Positions 56,901-63,714 of a stretch of DNA of 64,000 nt are shown one piece after another. The position numbers and the translations under genes were made by a program. The notes beneath the pieces were generated by a model. That model saw only the letters and a list, made by a program, of their open reading frames with translations, was not told the origin of the DNA and did no database searches. Position 1 is the stretch's first letter; every line of letters begins with the position of its first letter. Source of the DNA: Eopsaltria australis (taxonomy: Eukaryota > Chordata > Aves > Passeriformes > Petroicidae); NCBI GenBank assembly GCA_034509425.1, contig JAVTVJ010000296.1, positions 1,922,001-1,986,000 of the forward strand, read 5' to 3'.

Positions 56901-58814
56901 TTTGTCATCCCAACCTTATGCAGGGGACTCAGCAGCAGGACTGGCTGGTGGATGATCAGAAACTTAAGTTTGCTTTTAATCTTTCTAGGAAGGGTTAAAG
57001 AAATTTAAGCAAACTGTAAGGTTTTTTTAAATCTTTCAAGGAAATTGGAGCTCTCTGGGAGTGCTGTCATGTAAAAAAATAAAACCAAAAAAAGAAAGAC
57101 AGGTACAAAAGGTTTTTTGTACATGATTAAAGCCTGTGCAAAGCTGTGAAATTTGAGTGTGATAACCTCAGCATTATAATTTGTGAAAGGCCATCCAGCC
57201 CTCCCCTTTCCCCTGTGAAGAATTTCCCCTAATTTCACACTCATATAGAAAAAAAACCCAAAAATCAGTCACTTCGTGACAACTCCCTCCTTGTGCTGTG
57301 GACACTTAATGTCACATATTGTACCTGCAGGGTCAAGGTGGAGGAGAAGTGTCTCACTGTGGTGTTTTCCCCCATATCCACGCATCATTTTCTCTGTTTT
57401 TGCCTAGCTTTCAACATCCTGGTGAACGTTGGGGTGGTGCTGACCTACCCCATCCTGATCTCCATCGGCACCGTGCTCAGCGTCCCTGGAAACGCAGGTA
57501 CCACTGCAGCACTGCTGCTGCTGCTGCCAAAATAAACCCATGGGCACTCAGAAAGCAGTTTATTGCCTAAATAATCTGTTGGGTGGAAAGTTACTCCAGA
57601 TTCCTGTCTTGAACAGCCTCTGTCTCTGCTCTTCCCGTCTCCTCTCAGCCTCATCGCTCTTGGGGGTTTGAGCAGCAGAAGATACCTGGTTTTGGGGGGA
57701 TGCAGCTGTGAGGCAGTGGCTGTAGGAGGCTGCCTGAGGGCTCAGGTGTGCTGCTGGAGGAGCTGGGAGGCTGAGCCTAGGGGCTCCTGGAGCTCTCTGG
57801 CCCATATGCTGCTCTCTCCCCATCCCAGGTTCCTGCAGCCTGAGGGAACCCTCTGCTGATGCAGCTGTTGTGGATGAAGAGTTACCATAAAGGGCCTTCC
57901 CTCTCAGAGCAGAAATCACAGGATCATAGATTCATTAGGGTTGGAAAAGACATCCAAGATTATCAAGTCCAACCTTCAACCATCCCTGTGCCCACTAAAC
58001 TATTATAAAGTGCCATGTCTACTCATTTTTTGGACACTTTCAGGGATGGTGACTCCACCACTGCCCTGGGCAGCCTGTTCCACTGTTCCACCACTCTTCC
58101 AGTGAAGAATTTTCTCCTAAATCCAATCTGTCCCAACCTGAGCATGTTTTCTCTTGTCCTGTCCCTTGTTCCCTGGGAGCAGAGCCTGACCCCCACCTGG
58201 CTGCCCCCTCCTGTCAGAGAATTGTGGAGTGCCAGAAATCCCCCCCTGAGCCTCCTTTTCTCCAGGCTGAGCCCCCCCAGCTCCCTCACAGACCCTTCAC
58301 CATGGAAATCTTGAGGCTTAACCCACCCCTCAGGGCTTCCTCAGATCCTGCACAAGGCAGTGAGGCACAGAGGGGATGTGGCCCCCCCAGTACTGCCCTG
58401 TCAGGTCACAGCTGTTCCCTGAGCTCAGGGAGCTGCTGTCTCTGGAGATTTGAGAGCCACACTTCCAGTGTCACACCCAGAGTGCACCCAAGGGCCACAC
58501 ACAAAGGCAGCTCTTGGTGCCCTCACCCATCCTGCTGCCGGTTTGATTCCATTTTTATTGTCATTCCAACAGCTGTGGACCTGTTGAAGCACAAGATGAT
58601 CTTCAGCGTGGTGCGGCTGGGGGCCACCATCATCATCTGCATCGGCTTCCTGCTCATGCTGCTGCCTGAGGAGTGGGACGAGATCACCCTGAGGTTCATC
58701 AACAGCCTGAAGGAGAAGAAGAGCGAGGAGCACGCCGAGGACATCACGGAATCCAGCGTCCACACGAGGAGCAGGAGCAGAGCCAACGGGGCAGTGTCCA
58801 TCCCGCTGGCGTAG
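26778..58814 (+). CDS. SLC35F4: SLC35F4, putative multi-pass solute transporter (whole gene, 8 coding exons)
   Basis: The gene is a join of 26778-26853, 37902-38090, 41984-42281, 49074-49293, 54864-54989, 55934-56126, 57408-57497 and 58573-58814. The exons sum to 1434 nt (477 aa plus stop), every intron is GT-AG and all phases match. I recognise the family from blocks such as TNYLYLLALKKLTATDVSAL, LFCCNKAFVFLLSW, TGIVMMAYADGF, GSANFGEAAHFVSTLGFF and LLPEEWDEITLRFINSLKEK, which fit SLC35F4 better than its paralogue SLC35F3. About ten hydrophobic segments follow a roughly 115-residue polar N-terminus, and the C-tail is charged. SLC35F members belong to the drug/metabolite transporter superfamily. 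SLC35F3 has been linked to thiamine transport, but the substrate of SLC35F4 is not established. The gene spans about 32 kb, much more compact than I recall for human. No frameshift or internal stop is seen. The alternative protein without exon 2 is 414 aa. Other first exons may lie outside the window. Confidence 0.93.
26952..26986 (+). repeat. (TG)17 dinucleotide microsatellite
   Basis: This is an uninterrupted TG run in the first SLC35F4 intron, 98 bp after the exon 1 donor. In the transcript it is a (UG)n tract, the known RNA target type of TDP-43 and CELF proteins. Confidence 0.97.
33562..33785 (+). mobile_element. CR1 LINE fragment, 3' end
   Basis: It reads gtcaggttggatattaggaa, then aaggttcttcccccagaggg and gatccttgcaggtcccttcc, ending in ttccatgatcc. 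It is of the same subfamily as 6429. Confidence 0.92.
34899..35026 (+). mobile_element. CR1 LINE 3' end
   Basis: It reads gggccaggttggatagggct, then ggtccagtggaagatgtccc and tttccaacccagaccattct, ending in ttgattctgttatt. Confidence 0.93.
36877..36893 (+). repeat. (CAG)5 trinucleotide run
   Basis: A short CAG repeat in SLC35F4 intron 1, not coding in the gene model. Confidence 0.9.
37902..38090 (+). CDS. SLC35F4: SLC35F4 coding exon 2, probable in-frame cassette exon
   Basis: The pyrimidine-rich acceptor tttcttctcag ends at 37901 and the donor is AGATCAG|gtagga. The 189-nt exon begins with two bases completing a codon and ends with one base over, so it is symmetric and can be included or skipped. 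It encodes 63 codons with no stop, including LSPLSVAEDSAAPILELQNR and RHSRVERQSRS, a Ser/Arg-rich, polar, probably cytosolic segment before the first membrane span. Both joins give glycine (G+GT at entry, G+GG at exit). It looks to me like the N-terminal region of longer vertebrate SLC35F4 proteins, but I recall that sequence only imperfectly. CpG density rises at its 3' edge. A first exon other than 26778-26853 could also feed it. Confidence 0.78.
38040..38310. promoter_or_regulatory. CpG-rich patch over the end of SLC35F4 exon 2 and the following intron
   Basis: Roughly twenty CpGs fall in about 270 bases (cccgagcccggggg, gaggcgggaaggcggcacggccggg, and others), in clear contrast with the CpG-poor surroundings. 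It begins inside exon 2 and continues into the intron. It could be a small CpG island marking an internal promoter, or GC-biased exon and flank. Confidence 0.45.
38091..41983 (+). other. SLC35F4: SLC35F4 intron 2
   Basis: It has donor gtagga and a T-rich acceptor. It starts within a CpG-rich patch and later contains a long AT-rich unique stretch (about 40330-40980) with TAAT and ATTGCAT motifs. No repeat family is recognised. Confidence 0.7.
41984..42281 (+). CDS. SLC35F4: SLC35F4 coding exon 3 (first two membrane spans)
   Basis: A long T-rich tract ending in ttttcag precedes the exon, and the donor is TTCAG|gtaggc. It carries 298 nt: two bases finishing a glycine codon, 98 codons, then two bases of an arginine codon. 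It begins with an acidic, Thr/Ser/Gln-rich stretch (EEGTQTHTESSSQEAEGQTR) and a Cys-containing linker. The first span follows, near LIWRFLIILSVSSSWVGTTQ, and the second near FMTWFSTNWNIMIFPIYYSG. The end EKQSPIKKFR is the conserved cytosolic loop of the SLC35F3/F4 pair. Confidence 0.92.
42772..42920 (-). mobile_element. Possible CR1 remnant
   Basis: The string aaggaatcatccagtccaac followed by cacatctaatctgtctccag weakly resembles CR1 in reverse. Confidence 0.35.
44492..44753 (+). mobile_element. CR1 LINE fragment, 3' end
   Basis: It reads gaatggcttcagattgagag, then ggccctggcacagggtgccc and ggccaggttggatggggctt, ending in ctggtatcctattatt. Confidence 0.95.
47788..47814 (-). mobile_element. 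CR1 extreme 3' tail
   Basis: Only agaatcatagaatcatttag and a few further bases are present, as expected from a very short insertion. Confidence 0.65.
49074..49293 (+). CDS. SLC35F4: SLC35F4 coding exon 4
   Basis: The acceptor tttctttccgtag precedes the exon, and the donor is GCCAGG|gtaatg. It carries 220 nt: one base completing arginine, then 73 codons. It encodes ECSRIFGEDGLTLKLFLKRT, then the third and fourth spans around ILWTLTNYLYLLALKKLTAT and LFCCNKAFVFLLSWIVLKDR. This block is nearly invariant in the family. The last residues read FMGAR, where I remember FMGVR in mammals, so there may be a Val-to-Ala change at the loop end. Reading through the donor adds no family-like sequence, which supports this exon end. 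Confidence 0.95.
51608..51815 (+). mobile_element. CR1 LINE fragment, 3' end
   Basis: It reads aggggaggtttaggttgggt, then gtggagtcaccatccctgga and gtagatgtggtgcttggaga, ending near aacttaacaattccctgg. Confidence 0.92.
52203..52365 (+). mobile_element. CR1 LINE 3' end
   Basis: It reads ggccaggttggatggggctt, then gcctggtctggtggaaggtt and cccttccaacccataccctt, ending in ctgtggttct. Confidence 0.93.
54864..54989 (+). CDS. SLC35F4: SLC35F4 coding exon 5
   Basis: The acceptor tttgtctgtgcag precedes 42 whole codons, and the donor is TATAAG|gtgggt. The exon encodes IVAAIMAITGIVMMAYADGF followed by QGDSIIGVAYAVGSASTSAL and YK, covering the fifth span, a short loop and most of the sixth. It is preceded by about 5.6 kb of intron and followed by a 944-bp one. 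Confidence 0.95.
54990..55933 (+). other. SLC35F4: SLC35F4 intron 5
   Basis: This 944-bp intron has donor gtgggt and acceptor cctccag. Nothing further is recognised in it. Confidence 0.85.
55934..56126 (+). CDS. SLC35F4: SLC35F4 coding exon 6
   Basis: The acceptor ctcttccctccag precedes 193 nt (64 codons plus one base), and the donor is GGTTAG|gtatgg. The exon encodes VLFKMFLGSANFGEAAHFVS, then the seventh span around TLGFFNFIFISITPIILYF and the loop TKVEYWYPFSAVPWGYLCG. The eighth span starts at VAGLWL. The split alanine codon is finished by the next exon. The loop after TKVE is the most variable part of this exon within the family. Confidence 0.95.
56127..57407 (+). other. SLC35F4: SLC35F4 intron 6
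   Basis: This 1.28-kb intron has donor gtatgg and acceptor cctag. It contains an AT-rich low-complexity tract and no repeat family. Confidence 0.85.
56294..56382. repeat. AT-rich low-complexity tract with repeated TTAATTAATA-like units
   Basis: Repeated attaat/taataatt units (cataattaataattgatac, ataattaataataattaata) alternate with sparse G/C. Confidence 0.75.
57408..57497 (+). CDS. SLC35F4: SLC35F4 coding exon 7
   Basis: The acceptor tttttgcctag precedes 90 nt, and the donor is AACGCAG|gtacca. Two bases finish alanine, then FNILVNVGVVLTYPILISIG and TVLSVPGNA follow, ending with one base of the next alanine codon. This covers the rest of the eighth span and the ninth. It is the most conserved exon and, from memory, looks identical to mammalian SLC35F4. 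Confidence 0.95.
57498..58572 (+). other. SLC35F4: SLC35F4 intron 7
   Basis: This 1.07-kb intron has donor gtacca and acceptor caacag. More than a third of it is a minus-oriented CR1 copy. Confidence 0.85.
57916..58300 (-). mobile_element. CR1 LINE fragment, about 385 bp
   Basis: It reads tcacaggatcatagattcat, then ggttggaaaagacatccaag, gggatggtgactccaccact and ggagcagagcctgaccccca. It is antisense to SLC35F4 within intron 7. Confidence 0.95.
58573..58814 (+). CDS. SLC35F4: SLC35F4 coding exon 8 (C-terminus and stop)
   Basis: The acceptor tcattccaacag precedes two bases finishing alanine, then 79 codons and TAG at 58812-58814. The exon encodes VDLLKHKMIFSVVRLGATI, the tenth span around IIICIGFLLMLL, and PEEWDEITLRFINSLKEKKS. 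The C-tail is charged and Ser/Arg-rich and ends in SIPLA. The HKM after VDLLK differs from the sequence I remember in mammals. A minus-oriented CR1 copy lies in the preceding intron and ends about 270 bp before the acceptor. Confidence 0.95.
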
Positions 58815-59030
58815 GGCTGGCCCTGCACACAGACGTGTATTCTGTGAATATGGCTGAACTCTCCTCACCCCCTGTATGCTTCAGAAACATCATCCCACCC
58901 GAGCAGGGGATGGACTGTAAGATAAGAGAAATACATCTATAATAAATGTTTACATTTATACACTTAACGAGGAACGGGTGTAAATAACGACAATAAAATC
59001 TTTTGTAATAAACAGAAATTTAAGCTGGAG
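58815..59030 (+). other. SLC35F4: SLC35F4 3' untranslated region (short form)
   Basis: This is non-coding sequence after the stop with three AATAAA hexamers clustered at 58941-59012 and a GT-rich tract from about 59030. That gives an unusually short 3' UTR of roughly 200 bases if the cluster is used. Longer forms using later signals cannot be excluded. Confidence 0.65.
58941..59012 (+). terminator. SLC35F4: Cluster of three AATAAA polyadenylation signals
   Basis: AATAAA occurs at 58941-58946, 58992-58997 and 59007-59012. A GT-rich segment (tctttgtgggctggtgggtt) follows at about 59032, as expected for a downstream element. Cleavage probably occurs near 59020-59030. Confidence 0.75.
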
Positions 59031-60602
59031 TCTTTGTGGGCTGGTGGGTTTAAAATGTGGATCAAGTCTGCATCGTTTCTCTCCCTTTGCTGGCAGAAGT
59101 AGAGGCAGTTTGGAGGACACAAATCTTGGATATTTCCAGATAAATCTCAGAATTTAACATCTTGGCTTGCTTTCAATGAAGTGCCCTCTCAGTGACGTAG
59201 CAGTTTTGGAAAAGCATTTCAAACCTCCCCTGGAATTCTGGAGAATTCATTTCTCAAATTATGTTCACTGATGTTCACATTGATATTCCCAATTTTTATC
59301 AGAATAAGTATTCCATGATGTGCAAAACACGAGGCCTCCCCTCCCAGACCTCAATGAGCTGTGGCTTTCCCCAGCACCGCCTTTCTGGAAGTGGTGCTGG
59401 AATTTGGGTGCCTTGAGTAAAGCAAAAATCAGCTTTATTTACCTCGTTTTCTCCCAGAAAAGCTGCACTCCCAGCTGAGCTACAAAAGTCTCAGGAGAGA
59501 TGAAACACACCAGTGTCCCTGGGAAATGCCATTTCCTGTTTTCTAAAGCTTTGGGACAAACAAATGTTTTTTTTTAACCTCCAGTGAGGAAAAATCTTTC
59601 CAAAAGCCAACCAGCCAACCTCCCAATCCTTTCCCTAAGCCTGTTGCTGTGTAATTTAGGCTGGTTTACAGCATTCCTGGTATTGACCACTCAAGATTGT
59701 CTTTATTTGAGAGCACTTGAGATGCAGACAAACATTTTTCCCTTTTTTTTTTTTTTTGTTTAAAGGAAGAATAAATCCAACTGGAAAGTATCACAGATTG
59801 CTGAGCTCTGCTGACTTTCCTGTCTACAATTTGTGAGTTTGATTAGCATCCAGTAGGGGTGTTTTTTGATGGTATTTCTGCCAGGGGGGGAAAAAAAATC
59901 ATGTAAATCATAATTTATTTGATTCTTTTTATTTGACCCTTTATTAGATGTTTTTTTAATCTTTAATGTTCATGTCTAAACTGTTCCTTGCAGCCAGCAG
60001 AGCAGAAAAAAATACTTGTGGATATTAAAAAACCTCACAAACTTGGGCTCTTTCATCAAATGGCTGCAGAATTAGGGCTGCAGAAACCAACCCAACCATC
60101 TGTGCCCTAAACCCAGAGGTGTAAGGTTTGGATGCTCACACAAACCTCTTACAGCTCCTGGTCTGCTGCTTTTGAGAGGAGATAGACATCAAAAATATTC
60201 CAAAAAAGTTAATTATGGAGACACTGCTGGGCTGAGAGCACCCAGCACGTGGCAGCTTGGCCTCTCCCCATGGTTTTCGAGCTGATACCTTCATTTACAT
60301 TGCTGGGTAGTTTTGGGGATGTATTTTACTGAAATTTCAGCTCCTGCCAAACTGAACACATTGGGGAAACAAAACTTTCATTTCAGTATGTATTGGTGAG
60401 TACTTTTTGGCAAGCAGAGTCCTCAGGCCCAGGACTGGATACTTCAAGGAACCTCACTGAGAATTCTGTGGGAAAAATCCTGGGAAATCCCCATGTTGGA
60501 GTCAGCTTTCCCCTGGTTGACACATTCCATGGCCAGGGTGTTAAAAAGATTGTAATCCCAGCAAGGAAGGCTTGAGCAGAGCACCCCTGCTTTGGTTTGG
60601 TA
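59031..60602. other. Intergenic sequence after SLC35F4
   Basis: Unique sequence with a T run near 59742-59758. No gene is recognised. Confidence 0.5.
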
Positions 60603-60850
60603 TTCACAGAATGGTTCAGGTTGGAATGGGTCCTAAAGATCATCCAGTCCCACCCCCTGCCAAGGGCAGGGACACCTTCCACTATCCCAGGTTGCTCCAA
60701 GCCCTGTCCTTGGGCATTGCCAGGGATGGGGCAGCCACAGCTCTCTGGGCACTCTGCTCCCAGATGCTTTCCAGGGGTGCTCATCCCCCTCAGCAATGCC
60801 TTAAACCCCCTCCTTCACCCTCTGCCCAACCTCCAGTTCAAATTCCTCAT
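60603..60850 (-). mobile_element. CR1 LINE fragment, 3' end
   Basis: It reads ttcacagaatggttcaggtt, then gggacaccttccactatccc and ggttgctccaagccctgtcc, and continues into a diverged inner region. Confidence 0.92.
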
Positions 60851-61048
60851 TAAGCATGGAAATTATTTTCCCTGGAGTGCAGCTCAGCCTTTCAGCTGGA
60901 GGAAAACCCACCAAACCCAAGAAATCAGACAAGAAACAGAGGCTCTTTGGCCTGATGCTGTTGGGGATCCCTCAGAGGAATGGCACATCAATAATCACCC
61001 CATCAAGTGACTGACTGGACATCGTCACCTCCACTGCTGTGGGTGTCT
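60851..61048. other. Intergenic sequence, nothing recognised
   Basis: Short unique stretch between a CR1 copy and a minisatellite. Confidence 0.4.
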
Positions 61049-61188
61049 CTGGCAGCCCCTTCCACCCTCCCCAGAAATGTGGGGTTTCATTCCTCTGGCA
61101 GTCCCTTCCACCCTCCCCAGCAAAATGAGGTTAAATTTCTCTCACAGCCCCTTCCACCCTCCCCAGCAACATGAGATTCCATTTCTGT
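61049..61188. repeat. Minisatellite, three units of 46 bp
   Basis: The core cagccccttccaccctcccc recurs with a 46-bp period (CAG at 61053, 61099 and 61145), each followed by cagmaa.atg and a T-rich end. Confidence 0.9.
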
Positions 61189-61425
61189 GGCACTGTCTCC
61201 CAAGGAAAACGCCGCTTTTGCTCTGGCAGCTGCGCTATCAGATTCTCCTTATCACAGGGAGGAAAACAAAACATGCTGTGAATAACCCTCCTGGAGCATC
61301 CCCAGCGTGCCTGCCCTGTCTGGAGGGGACAGTGTCATCAGCATCCCCTGTGTCCCCAGCCTGGGCTGAGATGAGATCAATGTCCCCTGGGCAAGGAGCA
61401 GAGGGAGGAAGGAGCCGTGTTCCTT

Positions 61426-61541
61426 GACCTTACAGATGTGCAATAACAAACCCTGACCTTACAGATGTGCAATAACAAATTCTAACCCTACAGATGTGCA
61501 ATAATAAGCTCTGACCTCACAGATGTGCAATAACAAGCTCT
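61426..61541. repeat. Minisatellite, four units of 29 bp
   Basis: Units start at 61426, 61455, 61484 and 61513. The invariant core is acagatgtgcaataa, with variation confined to the first six and last six or so bases. Confidence 0.95.
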
Positions 61542-62263
61542 ATCAGCCACAGCAGTTTGTATCCCAGCCAGGGGAGCTGTGCTGGGTTCTTTTCCTCTCT
61601 TTGCTGATCCATGTGTTCAGGCTGTGGCTGCCTGGACGTGCTGCAGGCAGGATAAACAGCATCACTGGGGTTGTTTCTGCTTTGCTGGGATTTGCATAAA
61701 AGCCCAGGCGTTATTTTGGCAAAAATCCCTTCCCACCCACTCTCCATCTCCTCCTTTGCCCACGTCTTTTTGTGATTTAAAATTCATGTTTTGGGGACAA
61801 GCTTTAAGGCAGAGGTGATCCAGTGCTGCAGCTGGGTGTCAGAGTGGTTCAGCTCCCCTTGGGTCACCTTTGCCCTGGCTGAAGGTGAGTAACAAACTCT
61901 GCCCCTCCATATGAAATGCCCTGCCCCAAGTCCTGGCACTGCCCTGCCCTTGAGCTTTTCCCTGGATCTTCCTTACAGCAGGGGCATCAGAGCACTTAGG
62001 AGCCAATTATTTCATTTTGACTGCAATAAATTTGCTGCAAACTAAAATTCTGGAGGGATCATTGTCACTTGCAGGTTCCAGCTGAATTTCGTGGAGGGTT
62101 TAAGGCAGTAAATGAGATGGGAGAAAGGGATAAAACTCTTCCAGCTCTCCTGGGAGGGGCTGAGGGTGTCCCTAATGGCCCTGGATGGGACCAGAGCTCC
62201 TCCAGCTCCACAGTTCTACAGCACAGAACTCAGGAGTTTCACTGAACTTTAAATACAGATAAA
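61542..62263. other. Intergenic sequence, nothing recognised
   Basis: Unique sequence without exon-like blocks. Confidence 0.4.
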
Positions 62264-62342
62264 ACATAAAATAAAATAAAATAAAATAAAATAAAATAAA
62301 ATAAAATAAAATAAAATAAAATAAAATAAAATAAAATAAAAC
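62264..62342 (+). repeat. (ATAAA)n pentanucleotide microsatellite, about 15 copies
   Basis: A near-perfect AAAAT/ATAAA array of about 78 bp. The minus-strand frame through it (a run of FYFIL) is an artefact. Confidence 0.97.
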
Positions 62343-62920
62343 TATTGCATTAAACAACCCCCAGTTAAAGAGAAGGATGAGCATCCCTGCCCAGGATCTC
62401 AGCTTGCCCCAGTGACCTGCAAGAGGGGCAACCCCCTTCAGCTTCCCCAAACCCTCAGCTGCTGCTCTTGGCCCTGTCTGCTCTACAGAGTAAAACTCTG
62501 TGAGAAGGAAACATGGACAGGAGAGGGGATTGGAGCAGGGGGATCCTGTCAGGATTTCAGCAGCAAAACACCAGATAAAGCACCTGGGCACTGGCTGGAA
62601 CATCCCTGTGGGTTTCCACTGCTCCCACACATCCATCATTGCATTTAATTCATGATTTCCCCAAGCTGCTTAACAGGAATGACCTGTTCTCAGCAGGGGG
62701 AGGGTAATTAAAATGAAAAGGAAAAACAGACAGTAAGCACTGAGGAACTCAGGAGGGAAGCAGGGTGTTGATTTTACATTTTCTTTTGAAAAGAAGGGAA
62801 AAAAAAAAAGGCCAGACTGCTCTGCTCCCTCGTGCCCTGTGTGACCTGGGAAAAGCAAAGTCTCTTTGTGGCTGAAAACATGAAATGATTGGGTTTCTCC
62901 AGGAATGAATATTTTCTTCT
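62343..62920. other. Intergenic sequence, nothing recognised
   Basis: Unique sequence with an A run near 62800-62810. Confidence 0.4.
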
Positions 62921-63030
62921 GGGAGCAACCTGGTCTAGTGGAAGGTGTCCCTGCCCATGGCAGAGGGGTGGAACTGGAAGATCCTTAATATTATTTCAAC
63001 CCAAACCCTTTTACATGCTATGATTTTATG
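62921..63030 (+). mobile_element. CR1 LINE 3' end
   Basis: It reads gggagcaacctggtctagtg then gaaggtgtccctgcccatgg, ending in catgctatgattttatg. Confidence 0.92.
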
Positions 63031-63489
63031 AACTATCAAATCTGACTCACTTTGACCAATTTTCCCAGTTAGCTTTGTCCTAGAGCTGCATTTTTTCCAG
63101 CAGGAGCAGAGGTGGGGGATGCTCCTGGGCCAGGCCTGATTCCCAGGCTGCTTCCCCCACGCAGGGTGGGAGACACTTTTACCCTCCTGCTGCTCCAAGG
63201 ATTGAATTTCCTTCCAAAACCTGAAGGTTTAGCAAAAGAACTGCTTGAAGAAATACCTGCAGGCCAGCTGAGGTGTTTCCCTGATTGAAATCACTCGTAG
63301 GTGAAAACAAACCTTCTGCAGAGTTTGGCTCTGGCTCCCAAGCTGCTTTCCCCTGGCTGGGGATGGGTCAATGTTTAACCAAGCTGGGAAGGACATCTGT
63401 GGGAGCTGCCTGGGCTCTGAGTGCCTCACAGAGATCCCTCTCCATGCTCAGGGTGGTTGGTTCATGAGGGGTTTTCCTTCTCCTCTCAG
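63031..63489. other. Sequence upstream of CCDC198 coding exon 1
   Basis: Unique sequence ending in a pyrimidine-rich tract with cag at 63489. It may contain promoter, 5' UTR or the end of an upstream intron. No first exon could be fixed. Confidence 0.4.
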
Positions 63490-63506
63490 AGCCCTGGCTC
63501 TGCAGG

Positions 63507-63714
63507 ATGGGGCTGAGCCCCTCCAGGGCGCACCCCAAGGTGACCAGGGTGGCCCCGGTGCCTGCCCAGGGGGATGTCCCTGCCCTCACTGCCCTGCACG
63601 GGCTCCCCAGAGTGCCAGCACAGCCCAGCCCAGCCGGGGCAGCCTGGGGAAAGCCCATCTTCCACCTGGAGCTTCCACCTCTGCGGGAGAGTCAGTACGG
63701 GAGAGCCTCTGCAG
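63507..63714 (+). CDS. CCDC198: CCDC198 (C14orf105/FAME) first coding exon, partial gene
   Basis: The exon opens MGLSPSRAHPKVTRVAPVPA and ends with FHLELPPLRESQYGRASA plus one base at the donor GCAG|gtgagg. The opening and the LPPL..YGR motif match what I remember of the CCDC198 N-terminus. Gly2 followed by LSPS fits N-myristoylation, which places the vertebrate protein at membranes. It is a kidney-enriched protein linked to energy metabolism. The order SLC35F4 then CCDC198 on one strand is consistent with human 14q as I recall it. The 69 codons are unusually GC-rich and Pro/Ala-rich in the middle, where the family is variable. A pyrimidine-rich tract ending in cag at 63489, or the cag at 63505, may be an acceptor for a 5' UTR exon. 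The rest of the gene lies past the window. Confidence 0.8.

Noticed and set aside
62172..62639. 155-codon minus-strand frame with a repeated FYFIL motif
   Set aside because: The repeat is the translation of the ATAAA microsatellite.
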